DNA of 25,326 nucleotides from JANNMJ01 sp031397815 (GTDB lineage Bacteria; Bacteroidota; Bacteroidia; Cytophagales; Hymenobacteraceae). This document shows, one piece after another, positions 6,980 to 14,614 of this stretch. Every line of letters begins with the position of its first letter. Within the stretch, counting starts at the first letter, position 1. A program made the position numbers and the translations under genes. The stretch covers positions 1 through 25,326 of the forward strand of contig JANNMJ010000097.1 of NCBI GenBank assembly GCA_031397815.1, read 5' to 3'. Under the pieces are notes generated by a model. That model saw only the letters and a list, made by a program, of their open reading frames with translations, was not told the DNA's origin and did not search any database.

Positions 6980-7657
6980 CTACGGCCGGGCCAGCGCCCC
7001 GTCGATCTCGCGGCGCAGCAGCTGCCCAATGCCGACCCCCGTGCCCACACTGTTGAAAACGTAGCGCCCGGCGCGGTCGAGCACGACATTCACCGGAAAG
7101 TTGCTGACGCCGAACTGCCGCTCCACCTCGGGCTTCGGCAGCGGCACCACATCGTACAGGACCGGATGATCGGCCAGAAATCCCCGGAGCTGCTCCGGCG
7201 AGCTTGCCGCGAACGACAGAAACCTCACCCGCTCGTCGGTGGCGTAGTGCTGGCGCAGGGCGTTCAGCTCGGGGCGCTCCATCTCGCAGGGGGTGCATCC
7301 CGCGAACCAGAAGTTGATAACGATTACCCGGCCCGCTAGGTCGGCACTGCTCACGGGCTGACCAGCCAGGTCGGTCAGTGCGAAAGTCGGAAACGACGTA
7401 CCGAGCCGGTCGCGCCGCCGAATGCGGGCATCGGTAGCGGCCAACTCCTTCGCGAACTCAGCGGGCGACGTGCGGACCAGCGTCCGGAGGTGCGTTTTGC
7501 GGTCGTAGACAGTGCGGTAACGGCCGCCTACCACCTGCGCCCAGTGCAGCTCATAGGTGGTGCGCTGCCCGAGACTGTCGAGGAAAATCGCTTTCTTCTG
7601 CCCAAGAACGGTGGTCGCGCTGAACAGCCCGGCGACGAGCAAACCCATTTTTTTCAT
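6980..7657 (-). CDS. TlpA-like thioredoxin-fold protein, exported
   Basis: This is a periplasmic thiol-disulfide protein of the TlpA/ResA type. A signal peptide (MKKMGLLVAGLFSATTVLGQ) is followed by an N-terminal extension of about 65 residues and then an AhpC/TSA-thioredoxin domain from about residue 88. The active site is FAGCTPCEM (C121, C124), with the cis-proline loop SNFPVN at about 184-189. An in-frame ATG six codons upstream (7675) exists, but 7657 gives the cleaner signal peptide. Such proteins reduce or isomerise disulfides in the envelope; the partner is unknown. Confidence 0.88.
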   Translation of the reverse strand: MKKMGLLVAGLFSATTVLGQKKAIFLDSLGQRTTYELHWAQVVGGRYRTVYDRKTHLRTLVRTSPAEFAKELAATDARIRRRDRLGTSFPTFALTDLAGQPVSSADLAGRVIVINFWFAGCTPCEMERPELNALRQHYATDERVRFLSFAASSPEQLRGFLADHPVLYDVVPLPKPEVERQFGVSNFPVNVVLDRAGRYVFNSVGTGVGIGQLLRREIDGALARP

Positions 7658-7728
7658 TGACCCTGAATGCCGCATCGCCCGCTTTTATTGTGGAGCGTCG
7701 GGCATTTTTCGTCGATTCTCCGCAGAAG

Positions 7729-8490
7729 TTACAAGTTGATCCCGCCGCTCGCCTCGATTCGTTGGCCGTTCACCCAGCGGGCGGCGTCGGAGCACAGGAA
7801 AGCCACCACCCCACCGATATCATCGGCTTGCCCGACGCGCCCGAGCGCCGTCATGCTGCCCAAGCGGGCGCTCAATTCGGGGTTCGAGCGGATGGCGGCG
7901 TTGTTGAAATCGGTCTCGATGGGGCCGGGCGCCACCACGTTCGCGCGGATGCCGCGCGGCCCCAGCTCCTTGGCGAGGTACCGCGTGAAGACTTCTAGGG
8001 CGCCCTTCATCGACGCGTAAATCGAGTAGCCGGGGTTCACGAAGCGTGTCGTGCCGCTCGAAACGGTTACGATGCTGCCCCCGTCGCGTAGGTGCGGCAG
8101 CAGGCGTTGGGTAAGGAAATACACGCCCTTGAAATGCACGTTGAGCATCTCATCGAACTGCGCTTCGGTGGCGTTCGCAATCGTCACGTTCCCGCCGATT
8201 CCGGCGTTCTGCACCAGATAATCGATACCGTCGGCCTGCCAGTCCTGCTGCAGGCGGGCGGTCAGGTCAGTCACGAACGCCGCGTATGAGGAAAGGTCGT
8301 TGAGGTCGAGCGGCAAGGCCAACGCCCGGCCGCCCTGCGCTTGCAGCTCGGCCACCACGGCATCAGCTTCGGCCGCGTTGCTGCGGTAGGTAATCACCAC
8401 ATCGGTGCCCTGCGCCGCCAGACTGCGGGCCATTTCTTTACCGAGGCCACGGTTTCCGCCCGTCACGAGGGCAATCTTGGAAGTAGTCAT
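7729..8490 (-). CDS. SDR family NAD(P)-dependent oxidoreductase
   Basis: This is a classical short-chain dehydrogenase/reductase of 253 residues. It has the Rossmann motif TGGNRGLG at 10-17, NAG at 95-97, catalytic Ser at about 144-145 and YxxxK (Y158, K162). The C-terminal DAARWVNGQRIEASGG segment is typical of FabG-like SDRs. The substrate is unknown. The frame is open well upstream to 8649, but the ATG at 8490 begins exactly at the conserved N-terminus, and the upstream stretch is a repeat array. The two genes upstream and downstream are on the same strand but not tightly spaced. Confidence 0.92.
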   Translation of the reverse strand: MTTSKIALVTGGNRGLGKEMARSLAAQGTDVVITYRSNAAEADAVVAELQAQGGRALALPLDLNDLSSYAAFVTDLTARLQQDWQADGIDYLVQNAGIGGNVTIANATEAQFDEMLNVHFKGVYFLTQRLLPHLRDGGSIVTVSSGTTRFVNPGYSIYASMKGALEVFTRYLAKELGPRGIRANVVAPGPIETDFNNAAIRSNPELSARLGSMTALGRVGQADDIGGVVAFLCSDAARWVNGQRIEASGGINL

Positions 8491-8500
8491 TTGAGAAAAA

Positions 8501-8680
8501 TGATGTGAAAGATGTGAAAGATGTGGAGGTAGACGAGAAGCGCGGTCGGGCATTGTAAGGAATGGGAATGATGTGAGAGGAAATGTGAAGGATGTGGCGA
8601 TGTGAAAGACGTGCTTCACATCAAACCCCATCGAAACACATCTCCACATCGAATCACATCTTCACATCCCCCTCACATCT
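8501..8680. repeat. GATGTG/CACATC hexamer array with a strand switch
   Basis: Six GATGTG copies (8502, 8511, 8520, 8570, 8591, 8599) are followed by six CACATC copies (8617, 8637, 8645, 8655, 8663, 8674). The switch falls at a perfect inverted repeat, GATGTGAA (8599-8606) with TTCACATC (8615-8622). The first three copies form a 9-bp tandem (GATGTGAAA). The array fills the gap before the SDR gene at 8490. It may be a multi-site operator or a simple repeat. Confidence 0.8.
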
Positions 8681-8684
8681 CCCC

Positions 8685-9314
8685 CTAAATCGCGGCTAAA
8701 ATCTCGCGTACTTCCGCCTGCGTCGTTTTCGTTTTGTCGTGGGCGTACCAGCTGTGGAGCTGGGTGTTGCGCTCGGCGTAGGGCATTGAGGTGGCGATGG
8801 CTTCCACGACGAGGGTTTGGGCGGGCGCCGGGCGCGGCCCCCACGTCGCGAGGAGGTCGCGGGTTTCGGGGTCGAGAAAAAGGACTTTGGGGATGGAGCG
8901 CCCGCCGTTCGTCAGAAAAGCGTCCATGACAGCCGGGTGCTTATCGCGGAGGATGACGCGGAGGAGGAGGCGCCCGCTGCTCGCTTCCGCGATCCGGTGC
9001 AGCACGGGGACGGTCTGGGCGCCGTCGCCGCACCACGATTCGGTAATCACGAGCGCCATAACCGGCCGCGGCAAGGCCTGCGCGGCGCTGATCGTTTCCG
9101 GTTCGAGCGGCGGCAGGCGCTCCAGCCGGTCCATTCGTTTCAGGTTCAGGCCGGTGTACTCGATGTTTTGCGGGGTATTGAAATACGGGTCGTCGGACGT
9201 GGAGCGGCCTTCGGCGAAACGCGCGTCGGACAGCCCCCGGTAGGCCGGGTAGGGGAGGGCTTCCGCGAGTAATTCCGGCGTAAGCAAGGCGAGAGTGGAC
9301 GGGTTCAGTGACAT
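8685..9314 (-). CDS. Thioredoxin family protein with CGDG active site
   Basis: This 209-residue cytoplasmic protein has the active-site strand VITESWCGDGAQTVPVL (C95). It belongs to the thioredoxin-like family, often annotated only as such in Bacteroidota and Firmicutes, in which WCGD replaces WCGPC. The second Cys of CxxC is Gly98 here, so it cannot run a normal dithiol cycle. Other features of the fold are kept (GRSIPKVLFLDPET, with the cis-Pro at about 140). It has no signal peptide. Its role is unknown, with monothiol or chaperone-like functions possible. Confidence 0.85.
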   Translation of the reverse strand: MSLNPSTLALLTPELLAEALPYPAYRGLSDARFAEGRSTSDDPYFNTPQNIEYTGLNLKRMDRLERLPPLEPETISAAQALPRPVMALVITESWCGDGAQTVPVLHRIAEASSGRLLLRVILRDKHPAVMDAFLTNGGRSIPKVLFLDPETRDLLATWGPRPAPAQTLVVEAIATSMPYAERNTQLHSWYAHDKTKTTQAEVREILAAI

Positions 9315-9596
9315 GTTCAGCAGGTTCAGGAAGAATAATAGCCGGTGATGAGGGCGCAGGGGCGGCTTCCGACGAAACCGCGCCCCCGCGCCACGAAGGT
9401 TCGTAAAGTTTCGCGAAGCGGCGCGGCCATTCCGCCTACCGTATCGTCGGACGCTGACCGCCGGGGCAGTGCGGCCAACGCGTACCCGCTCTCCGTGCTG
9501 GCCCGGAAGGAAAAATTACCCAGCAGCCCGGATTGATTGCCGTACCCCCCGAAGCGGACCTTTGTCGTGTTGGATTCACAACAAAATCAGCGACTT
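9315..9596. other. Intergenic region, no gene recognised
   Basis: This GC-rich stretch lies between the divergent thioredoxin-like gene and the small ORF at 9597. Open frames here have no conserved features. A weak hairpin, GGGGCGG against CCGCGCCCC, lies near 9360-9386. Confidence 0.5.
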
Positions 9597-9782
9597 ATGA
9601 AACCCTTCGCCCCCGTTTTTCTTCGCTTGGCTTTGGGGTTGATTCTGCTCGGCGGCAGCGCCGCGACCAGCCCCGTGCGGCCGTCGCAATCGCTGCTCAA
9701 GCTCTGGCATACTGCCGATAGTCGGCTCGCGGCGGCGTGGCAGCAGGTGTTGGCGTGCGGGTTTACGGCGGAACACCCGTAG
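9597..9782 (+). CDS. Possible small secreted protein (61 aa)
   Basis: The frame starts MKPFAPVFLRLALGLILLGG and continues with a likely signal-peptide cleavage near SAATS, leaving about 37 mature residues (RPSQSLLKLWHTADSRLAAA). The signal-peptide pattern is convincing, but the gene is short and no family is recognised. It may be an orphan envelope peptide or a remnant. Confidence 0.35.
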   Translation: MKPFAPVFLRLALGLILLGGSAATSPVRPSQSLLKLWHTADSRLAAAWQQVLACGFTAEHP

Positions 9783-9876
9783 GCGCCAACTCCTTGCCGC
9801 GGCATCCGTAGGAGGGCGCACCCGCGCAGCCACACCGTCGCGCGGGTTTTCGCGTACTCCCCCTCTACTTTCCCGG

Positions 9877-10917
9877 ATGAAATCCTCGAATTCTGATACT
9901 GGTCGTCGGCTGCTTTGGGCCGGTTTGGCCGGTTTGGGCGCTTTAGCCCTCACGCGCTGGGCCACCCGCACCGCCACCGACTATTCTTTCACGAACCGCA
10001 CCGTCCTGCTCACGGGAGGTTCGCGCGGTTTGGGACTGATGCTGGCCCGCCGCCTCGCCGCCGAGGGCGCCCGCTTGGCGCTCGTCGCCCGCGACCCCGC
10101 CGAGCTGGCGCGCGCCGCGCAGGAGTTGGCCGCCACCGGCGCCACCGTCCGGATGTACCCCGCCGACATGACCGACCCCGCCGCCCGCGAAAATCTCGTG
10201 CGGCAAATCGAGATAGACCTCGGTCCGGTTGAAGTCCTGCTCCACGATGCGGGCGTGATTCAGGTTTCGCCGCTCGAAAACCTCGGTCCGGAAGATTATT
10301 CCAACGCGATGAAGATTCATTTCGAAGCCCCCCTGCACCTGATGCGCCTCGTGGTGCCGGGGATGCGGGCGCGCGGCCTCGGGCGGGTCATCAACATTGC
10401 CTCGTTGGGCGGAAAAGTGGCTATTCCGCACATGGCGGCGTACTCGACGTCTAAGTTTGCGCTCGTCGGGTTGGGCGAGGCGTGGGCGACTGAGCTAGCG
10501 GGCACCGGCGTCACGGTCACCACCATCTGCCCCGGCCTGCTCCGGACGGGCAGTGCCATTCAAGCGCAGGTCAAAGGCCGTCACGCCGAAGAATACCGCT
10601 GGTTCAAGCTCGCCGCCGGATTGCCGCTCTTCACGATGAGCGCCGAATCCGCCGCCGATGCCATCCTCGACGCCGGGCGCCGGGGCGAGCCGGTGGCCGT
10701 CCTCGGGTGGTCGGCGCAATTACTGAGTGCCTTGCACGGCATCGCGCCGTCTACCACGGTCCGGCTGATGGGCGCCGTCAATCGGTTCCTGCCGTCTGCC
10801 TCTTCTGAAGGCGAAGCCAGCCCCGTCAAGCGCGGCAGCGAAGTAGAATCGCCGGAGACCCGGAACGTCCTCACCACCCTCTCCGAGCGCGCCGCCGACC
10901 AGCTCAACGAGCGGTAA
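9877..10917 (+). CDS. Membrane-anchored SDR family oxidoreductase
   Basis: The 346-residue protein has an N-terminal hydrophobic anchor (about 12-27) followed by a full SDR domain. It carries TGGSRGLG at 46-53, HDAG at 123-126 (Asp in place of the usual Asn), Ser176 and YxxxK (Y189, K193). A helical C-terminal extension follows, with a Ser/Glu-rich linker at about 308-325. The layout resembles membrane-associated SDRs of the DltE/11-beta-HSD1 type that act on lipophilic substrates; the substrate is not known. It is followed 72 bp later by a DUF1345 gene on the same strand and may be co-transcribed with it. Confidence 0.9.
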   Translation: MKSSNSDTGRRLLWAGLAGLGALALTRWATRTATDYSFTNRTVLLTGGSRGLGLMLARRLAAEGARLALVARDPAELARAAQELAATGATVRMYPADMTDPAARENLVRQIEIDLGPVEVLLHDAGVIQVSPLENLGPEDYSNAMKIHFEAPLHLMRLVVPGMRARGLGRVINIASLGGKVAIPHMAAYSTSKFALVGLGEAWATELAGTGVTVTTICPGLLRTGSAIQAQVKGRHAEEYRWFKLAAGLPLFTMSAESAADAILDAGRRGEPVAVLGWSAQLLSALHGIAPSTTVRLMGAVNRFLPSASSEGEASPVKRGSEVESPETRNVLTTLSERAADQLNER

Positions 10918-10989
10918 AAACGCCCGCTTTTTCGCGGTAACGGGTGCGGCGGGCGGCTGATTCGGCGGGCCGTGCCGTCCTTCGGGCTG

Positions 10990-11733
10990 ATGAAAGATTC
11001 GTCCGCTGTTCCCCCGGCTCCTTCTTCCGGCCCGGCTTCTGAGCCGCTGCTACCGCCCAATGCGGGCCTGAAGCAGCGGTTGGCGCACGTGAAGGCCGTT
11101 ACGCGCTTATCTATTGCGTTGGTCGCGAGCGGCGTAGCCGCGTGGCTCTGGCCGAGCGCGGCGGCGTGGCCGGTGCGGGCGGTGGCGGCGTGGGATGCGT
11201 TCGCGCTAGTCGCGCTCAGCCTGACGTGGCTGACCATCCTGACGCTCCCCCCGGCGCAAATCAAGAAGCTCGCGCAGCGCGAAGACCCGGGCAGGGTCAT
11301 CACCATGGGAATGGTAATCGTGGGCGCGGCAGTGGCGCTTTTATCCGTCGTGCTTCTCCTACAAGCCAGCCACTCGATGGACGCTTCCGACCGAATCGGC
11401 GCCATCTTACTCGCCGTCACGGCCGTAATAGGGGCCTGGACACTAACCCACACCGTGTTCACCCTACGATACGCGCATAAATTTTACGAGCACCCCGGCC
11501 AGCCGCCGGGCCTCTTGTTCCCCGACACGCACCACCCCACCGGCCTCATCGAACCCGACTATCTCGACTTCGCCTACTACGCCTTCACCATCGGAATGGC
11601 CGCCCAAACCGCCGATGTCGCCATCCGTGCCCGCGATATGCGCCACCTGACGCTTTTACATGCCGTCATCAGCTTCGCTTTTAACACAGCGGTAGTAGCG
11701 CTGAGTATAAGTGCCTTAGGCGGCTCATTCTGA
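10990..11733 (+). CDS. DUF1345 family membrane protein
   Basis: The 247-residue protein has about five to six transmembrane segments. It carries the family signature DYLDFAYYAFTIGMAAQTAD near residues 180-200, preceded by the LRYAHKFYEH motif. DUF1345 proteins have no established function. A GTG at 10972 is in frame, but the ATG at 10990 leaves a normal polar Pro/Ser-rich N-terminus. It lies downstream of the membrane-anchored SDR. Confidence 0.88.
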   Translation: MKDSSAVPPAPSSGPASEPLLPPNAGLKQRLAHVKAVTRLSIALVASGVAAWLWPSAAAWPVRAVAAWDAFALVALSLTWLTILTLPPAQIKKLAQREDPGRVITMGMVIVGAAVALLSVVLLLQASHSMDASDRIGAILLAVTAVIGAWTLTHTVFTLRYAHKFYEHPGQPPGLLFPDTHHPTGLIEPDYLDFAYYAFTIGMAAQTADVAIRARDMRHLTLLHAVISFAFNTAVVALSISALGGSF

Positions 11734-11773
11734 GAAACTATCTAGCATTAAAAGAAAAGTTTTCGTCAAACTC

Positions 11774-11805
11774 TTGACACGGATTACTTAAACCCGCTAC
11801 CTTAG
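11774..11805 (+). promoter_or_regulatory. Promoter for candidate small RNA
   Basis: TTGACA at 11774 and TACCTTAG at 11798-11805 are separated so that 21 bp lie between TTG and TA. This matches the Bacteroidota -33 TTG / -7 TAnnTTTG pattern with one mismatch. Transcription would begin near 11811. Confidence 0.55.
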
Positions 11806-11810
11806 CGGCA

Positions 11811-11911
11811 GTTATTGACGGGGTGTCCAGGGAAACCTGGATATTTCGGTGGTAGCTAAGTTTGTTTTCATAGCTCAGAAAGGCACTGCGCGCTGCGTGG
11901 TGCTTTTTTTT
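11811..11911 (+). ncRNA. Candidate small RNA of about 100 nt
   Basis: Downstream of the promoter come three hairpins. The first is TCCAGG-GAAA-CCTGGA at 11826-11841, a 6-bp stem closed by a GNRA tetraloop. The second has AGCTA/TAGCT arms at 11854-11875. The third (AGGCAC...GTGCTT) ends in eight T at 11904-11911 and forms a terminator. No good ORF is present, and the next gene downstream is on the other strand, so this is not a leader. The family is not recognised: it lacks the SRP-RNA and tmRNA signatures. Confidence 0.5.
11881..11911 (+). terminator. Rho-independent terminator of candidate small RNA
   Basis: A GC-rich hairpin (AGGCAC...GTGGTGCT, imperfect) is followed by TTTTTTTT. It would end transcription from the promoter at 11774 and also any read-through from the DUF1345 gene. 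Confidence 0.65.
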
Positions 11912-11997
11912 GTGCTGTCGGCAAGGGTGGGGGGGGATTGATGTGAAAGATGTGGGGATGGAAAGGGATATGGGGATTGAAGAAAGTATCAAAAACG

Positions 11998-12046
11998 AAC
12001 TCCCCGCCCCTTGGGGGAGGGGTGCCCCGCAGGGGCGGGGTGGGGA
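11998..12046 (+). repeat. GC-rich dispersed palindromic repeat, copy 1
   Basis: AACTCCCCGCCCC followed by GGGAGGGGTGCCCCGCAG and GGGCGGGGTGGGG. The core recurs at 12362-12406, 16750-16800 and 16828-16870 in both orientations. This copy lacks the longer tail found in two others. Confidence 0.75.
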
Positions 12047-12071
12047 ACGCGGTTGGGCCATGTGGCTGACC

Positions 12072-12101
12072 GATTCTACCCGGTTCTACCCGATTCTACC
12101 A
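12072..12101 (+). repeat. 10-bp tandem repeat, three copies
   Basis: CGATTCTACC, CGGTTCTACC and CGATTCTACC follow one another directly between the GC-rich repeat and the nested palindrome. Confidence 0.7.
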
Positions 12102-12110
12102 CCAGTTTGA

Positions 12111-12299
12111 GCAGCCCCGTAGGGGCTACCTTCCGGTAGCATCCCTACCTCGCGTGAATTGGCAGCCCCGCTAGGGGCTACCCCTGCTCAACATTGCGCT
12201 CTATAAATTCCCATAAAGTGCCGTCAGGGTAGCCCCTACGGGACTGCCGGGTTCGGTTTCGGAAAGAGGCTACCGGAAGATAACCCCTACGGGGTTGCC
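12111..12299. repeat. Nested palindromic array of GTAG-type repeats
   Basis: Four related units are arranged A B B' A'. A (12111-12140) contains CCCCGTAGGGGCTACC then TTCCGGTAGC. A' (12269-12299) is its reverse complement with a few changes. B (12162-12183) and B' (12228-12248) are shorter inner copies. The whole forms a cruciform-capable block of about 190 bp between convergent genes. Each unit carries a GTAG tetranucleotide, as in REP elements. Confidence 0.75.
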
Positions 12300-12322
12300 C
12301 CAGCTTGCCGGTTACGGGCATT

Positions 12323-12406
12323 GATTGGGTTCGCATGGCGGGCTGTATCTACGTGTCGCCCCACCCCGGCCCTGCGGGCCACCCCTCCCCTCCGGGGCGG
12401 GGAGTT
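12323..12406 (+). repeat. 84-bp dispersed repeat, copy A
   Basis: This unit (from GATTGGGTTCGCATGGCGGG to GGGGAGTT) is matched over its whole 84 bp by the reverse complement of 16828-16911, with four mismatches. Its second half is the GC-rich palindromic core. The shared tail GGCGGGCTGTATCT shows that a defined longer element is dispersed, rather than just the GC-rich core. Confidence 0.85.
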
Positions 12407-12529
12407 CGTTGGAGACGTACTTCTCCTGACAGGGAAAAAAACAAAAAAACCGCCCCCACCCCGCGCAATGGCCGGATGAGGACGGTTGATTCTGGTACTG
12501 AGCGCCCGCTTACTGTCGCTACAAGCGCG

Positions 12530-14191
12530 TTACGCGCTGTACAGACGCTCGTAATACTCCTTCGCCATACGGCCCGACTCGAACATCGGCTCCACGTCGC
12601 GCTGGGCGGCTTGGCGGATTTTCAGGAATTCGGCGGGCTTGTCGTAGTAGAGCGGGACGACGGTTTTTTCGAGGACCGTCAGGAGGTTGTCCGATTCGAT
12701 GTTGTCCTTTTGGTCCGTTGGGAGCGATTCGTCGGCGATTGGGATCAGGAAGCAGTTTTTGCCGTCTTTGGCGAACTCCGGAATCCAGCCGTCGGGGATG
12801 GAGACGCTGATGCTGCCGTTCATCGCGGCCGTCATGCCGCTCGTGCCGGACGCCTCGCGCGGGTAGCGGGGCGTGTTGAGCCAGAGGTCGCTGCCGTATT
12901 TGAGGAGGCGCGAGAGCTGAAGCTCATAACCCGTGAGCACTGCGCAGTTCTTGAGCGTTCTGGAATGCCGAATCAGCTCGTTGAAGAGGCTGATAGCGCC
13001 GTAATCTTTCGGGTACGGCTTACCGGCCCAAATGACCTGCACTGGCCGGTCGGCGTGCTCGACGAGGGCGCGGAACCGCTCGAAATCGCGGATGATGAGG
13101 TCGGCGCGCTTGTACTGCGCGAACCGCCGCGCCCACACGAGCGTGAGCTTGTCGGGGTCGAGGAGGGTGCCGGTCTGGTCAGCGACGACTTTGAACAGCT
13201 CTTCTTTCATCGCGCGCTTTCGCGCCGTGTACGCCGAATCGTCCTTCGCTTTGTGCGCCGTTGCGAGCGCGCTATCGCGCCAGTACGGGCCGTTCTGCGA
13301 GTTCGTGATGGCGATAATCGGGCAGATGCCGTCGTATTGGCCCCACATCTCGTTCGCCACGCGCCCGTGGACCTGGCTCACGGCGTTCGCCTGCTTGCTG
13401 AGCCGCAGCGCGGTGAGCGTATAGTTGAGGTTGCCGTCCGGGGTGGTGCCGACGACTTTCGTGGCCGTCGCTACCGGTACATCGCCGAAGAACGACATCT
13501 TATGGAGGAGCGCCACCGGATGCTCTTCGTTACCCGCCAGCTCGGGCGTGTGCGTCGTGAAAACGAGGCGCTTGCGCACTTCGCTCACGTCGTACGCCGT
13601 GCCGCCGTGCTTGCCGAGCAGCCAATACGCGAGCGGCAGGCCGTGGCCTTCGTTGAGGTGATACAGCTCCGGCGTGATGCCGAGGCGGTCGAGGGCTTCG
13701 GCGCCGCCGACCCCAAGCAGAATCGACTGCGCAATCCGCGCGGCGGTATCGGCGTCGTAGAGGTGGTGCGAGATGGTGCGCGAGAGGAAGTCGTTCTCGG
13801 GCAAATCGGTCGTGAGGAACACCATCGGCGCGGTGCCGAACGTCTCGGGCCGCAGCACATACGCCTTCACATGAACCGGCGAGTTGTGGATGGTAATCGG
13901 GAAAACGACGCCCGTATCTTCCAGAAACGAGTAGTGCTTCTGCACGTAATCGACGCGGAGCGTCTGGTCTTCGTTGCGGCCCTGATCGTAGTAGCCGAAG
14001 CTCCACAGAATGCCGACGCCCACGACGTTCTGCTTCAGGTCGAACGCCGAGCGCATGTGCGAGCCTGCCAGGAAGCCGAGGCCGCCGGAATAGGTTTTCA
14101 GCGCCTGATCGAGCGCGAATTCCATCGAGAAATAGGCCACGCGCTGCTGGTACTTCGGGGCGGGCTTGTAAGTAGAAAACTGAAACGCCAT
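12530..14191 (-). CDS. Alpha-glucan (glycogen) phosphorylase-like protein, GT35
   Basis: The 553-residue protein belongs to the short alpha-glucan phosphorylase group (usual products: glucose-1-phosphate released from glycogen). Family landmarks are present: the N-terminal YFSMEFALDQALKTYSGGLG (20-39), LNEGHG (179-184), FTTHTPELAGNEEH (211-224), RRFAQYKRADL (355-365) and PREASGTSGMTAAMNG (444-459). In that last motif the residue aligned with the PLP-binding Lys of GxMK is Thr454, so a normal PLP Schiff base seems impossible. The ATG at 14191 is chosen over an in-frame upstream start because MEFA-type homology begins soon after. It may be a divergent subfamily or a degenerate enzyme. Confidence 0.85.
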   Translation of the reverse strand: MAFQFSTYKPAPKYQQRVAYFSMEFALDQALKTYSGGLGFLAGSHMRSAFDLKQNVVGVGILWSFGYYDQGRNEDQTLRVDYVQKHYSFLEDTGVVFPITIHNSPVHVKAYVLRPETFGTAPMVFLTTDLPENDFLSRTISHHLYDADTAARIAQSILLGVGGAEALDRLGITPELYHLNEGHGLPLAYWLLGKHGGTAYDVSEVRKRLVFTTHTPELAGNEEHPVALLHKMSFFGDVPVATATKVVGTTPDGNLNYTLTALRLSKQANAVSQVHGRVANEMWGQYDGICPIIAITNSQNGPYWRDSALATAHKAKDDSAYTARKRAMKEELFKVVADQTGTLLDPDKLTLVWARRFAQYKRADLIIRDFERFRALVEHADRPVQVIWAGKPYPKDYGAISLFNELIRHSRTLKNCAVLTGYELQLSRLLKYGSDLWLNTPRYPREASGTSGMTAAMNGSISVSIPDGWIPEFAKDGKNCFLIPIADESLPTDQKDNIESDNLLTVLEKTVVPLYYDKPAEFLKIRQAAQRDVEPMFESGRMAKEYYERLYSA

Positions 14192-14251
14192 TAGCTGGAG
14201 AAATGAAAAAAGCGGCCGGAATGCCCAAACGTCACCGGTTGGTCTGGGCCG

Positions 14252-14259
14252 CGAAGGTA
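14252..14259 (-). promoter_or_regulatory. Candidate -7 box for the phosphorylase-like gene
   Basis: The minus strand reads TACCTTCG, a one-mismatch match to TAnnTTTG, about 60 bp before the ATG. No -33 element is clear. Confidence 0.35.
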
Positions 14260-14549
14260 GGGGCGAGGCGCCGGGCGACATACATCAGCCTACATCCAAG
14301 CGCCATAGCTGGGCCGGGCAAAGGCAAGTCGCATTTAGCGAAGTGTCTTCCGTCGATACGGAAATAAGCTCCGGTCGGCCGGAATCGGCGGGCGTTCGTG
14401 GAGTTTGGCGGCTTCCGGGGGAATGATTTCCCGGTATAGGTATAATTTATGAAGGTCCCGCGATGAAACCGGAGGGTGGCCGCTGAGTCCTGCTGCACGC
14501 GGCGCTGGATTTACTTCGTGTCGGTACACAGAGGGCGGTATAATTAGGC
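14260..14549. other. Divergent promoter region, no gene recognised
   Basis: This stretch lies between the divergent phosphorylase-like gene and the cytochrome/YceI operon. Apart from the -7 box candidates on each side, I see no repeats, RNA or coding signal. Confidence 0.5.
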
Positions 14550-14557
14550 TAGATTTG
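14550..14557 (+). promoter_or_regulatory. Candidate -7 box for the cytochrome/YceI operon
   Basis: TAGATTTG is a perfect match to TAnnTTTG, about 58 bp upstream of the first gene's ATG. No TTG is found at the usual -33 position. Confidence 0.45.
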
Positions 14558-14614
14558 TCTGATTCTGATCCTGACTCTGTCGCCTTTGCTCCCCGAGTGC
14601 TTCTCTTTGTCTTT

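Noticed and set aside
6060..7298. Long minus-strand frame across the DUF808 gene and the terminator
   Set aside because: It runs antisense to DUF808 and through a terminator hairpin, with His/Arg/Gly-rich low-complexity composition.
11811..11911. SRP RNA or tmRNA
   Set aside because: The SRP tetraloop/asymmetric-loop signature and tmRNA tRNA-like ends are absent.
12305..14194. Very long plus-strand open frame opposite the phosphorylase-like gene
   Set aside because: It is Arg/Val/Glu-rich antisense of a well-conserved gene, a common artefact of GC-rich codon use, and shows no family features.
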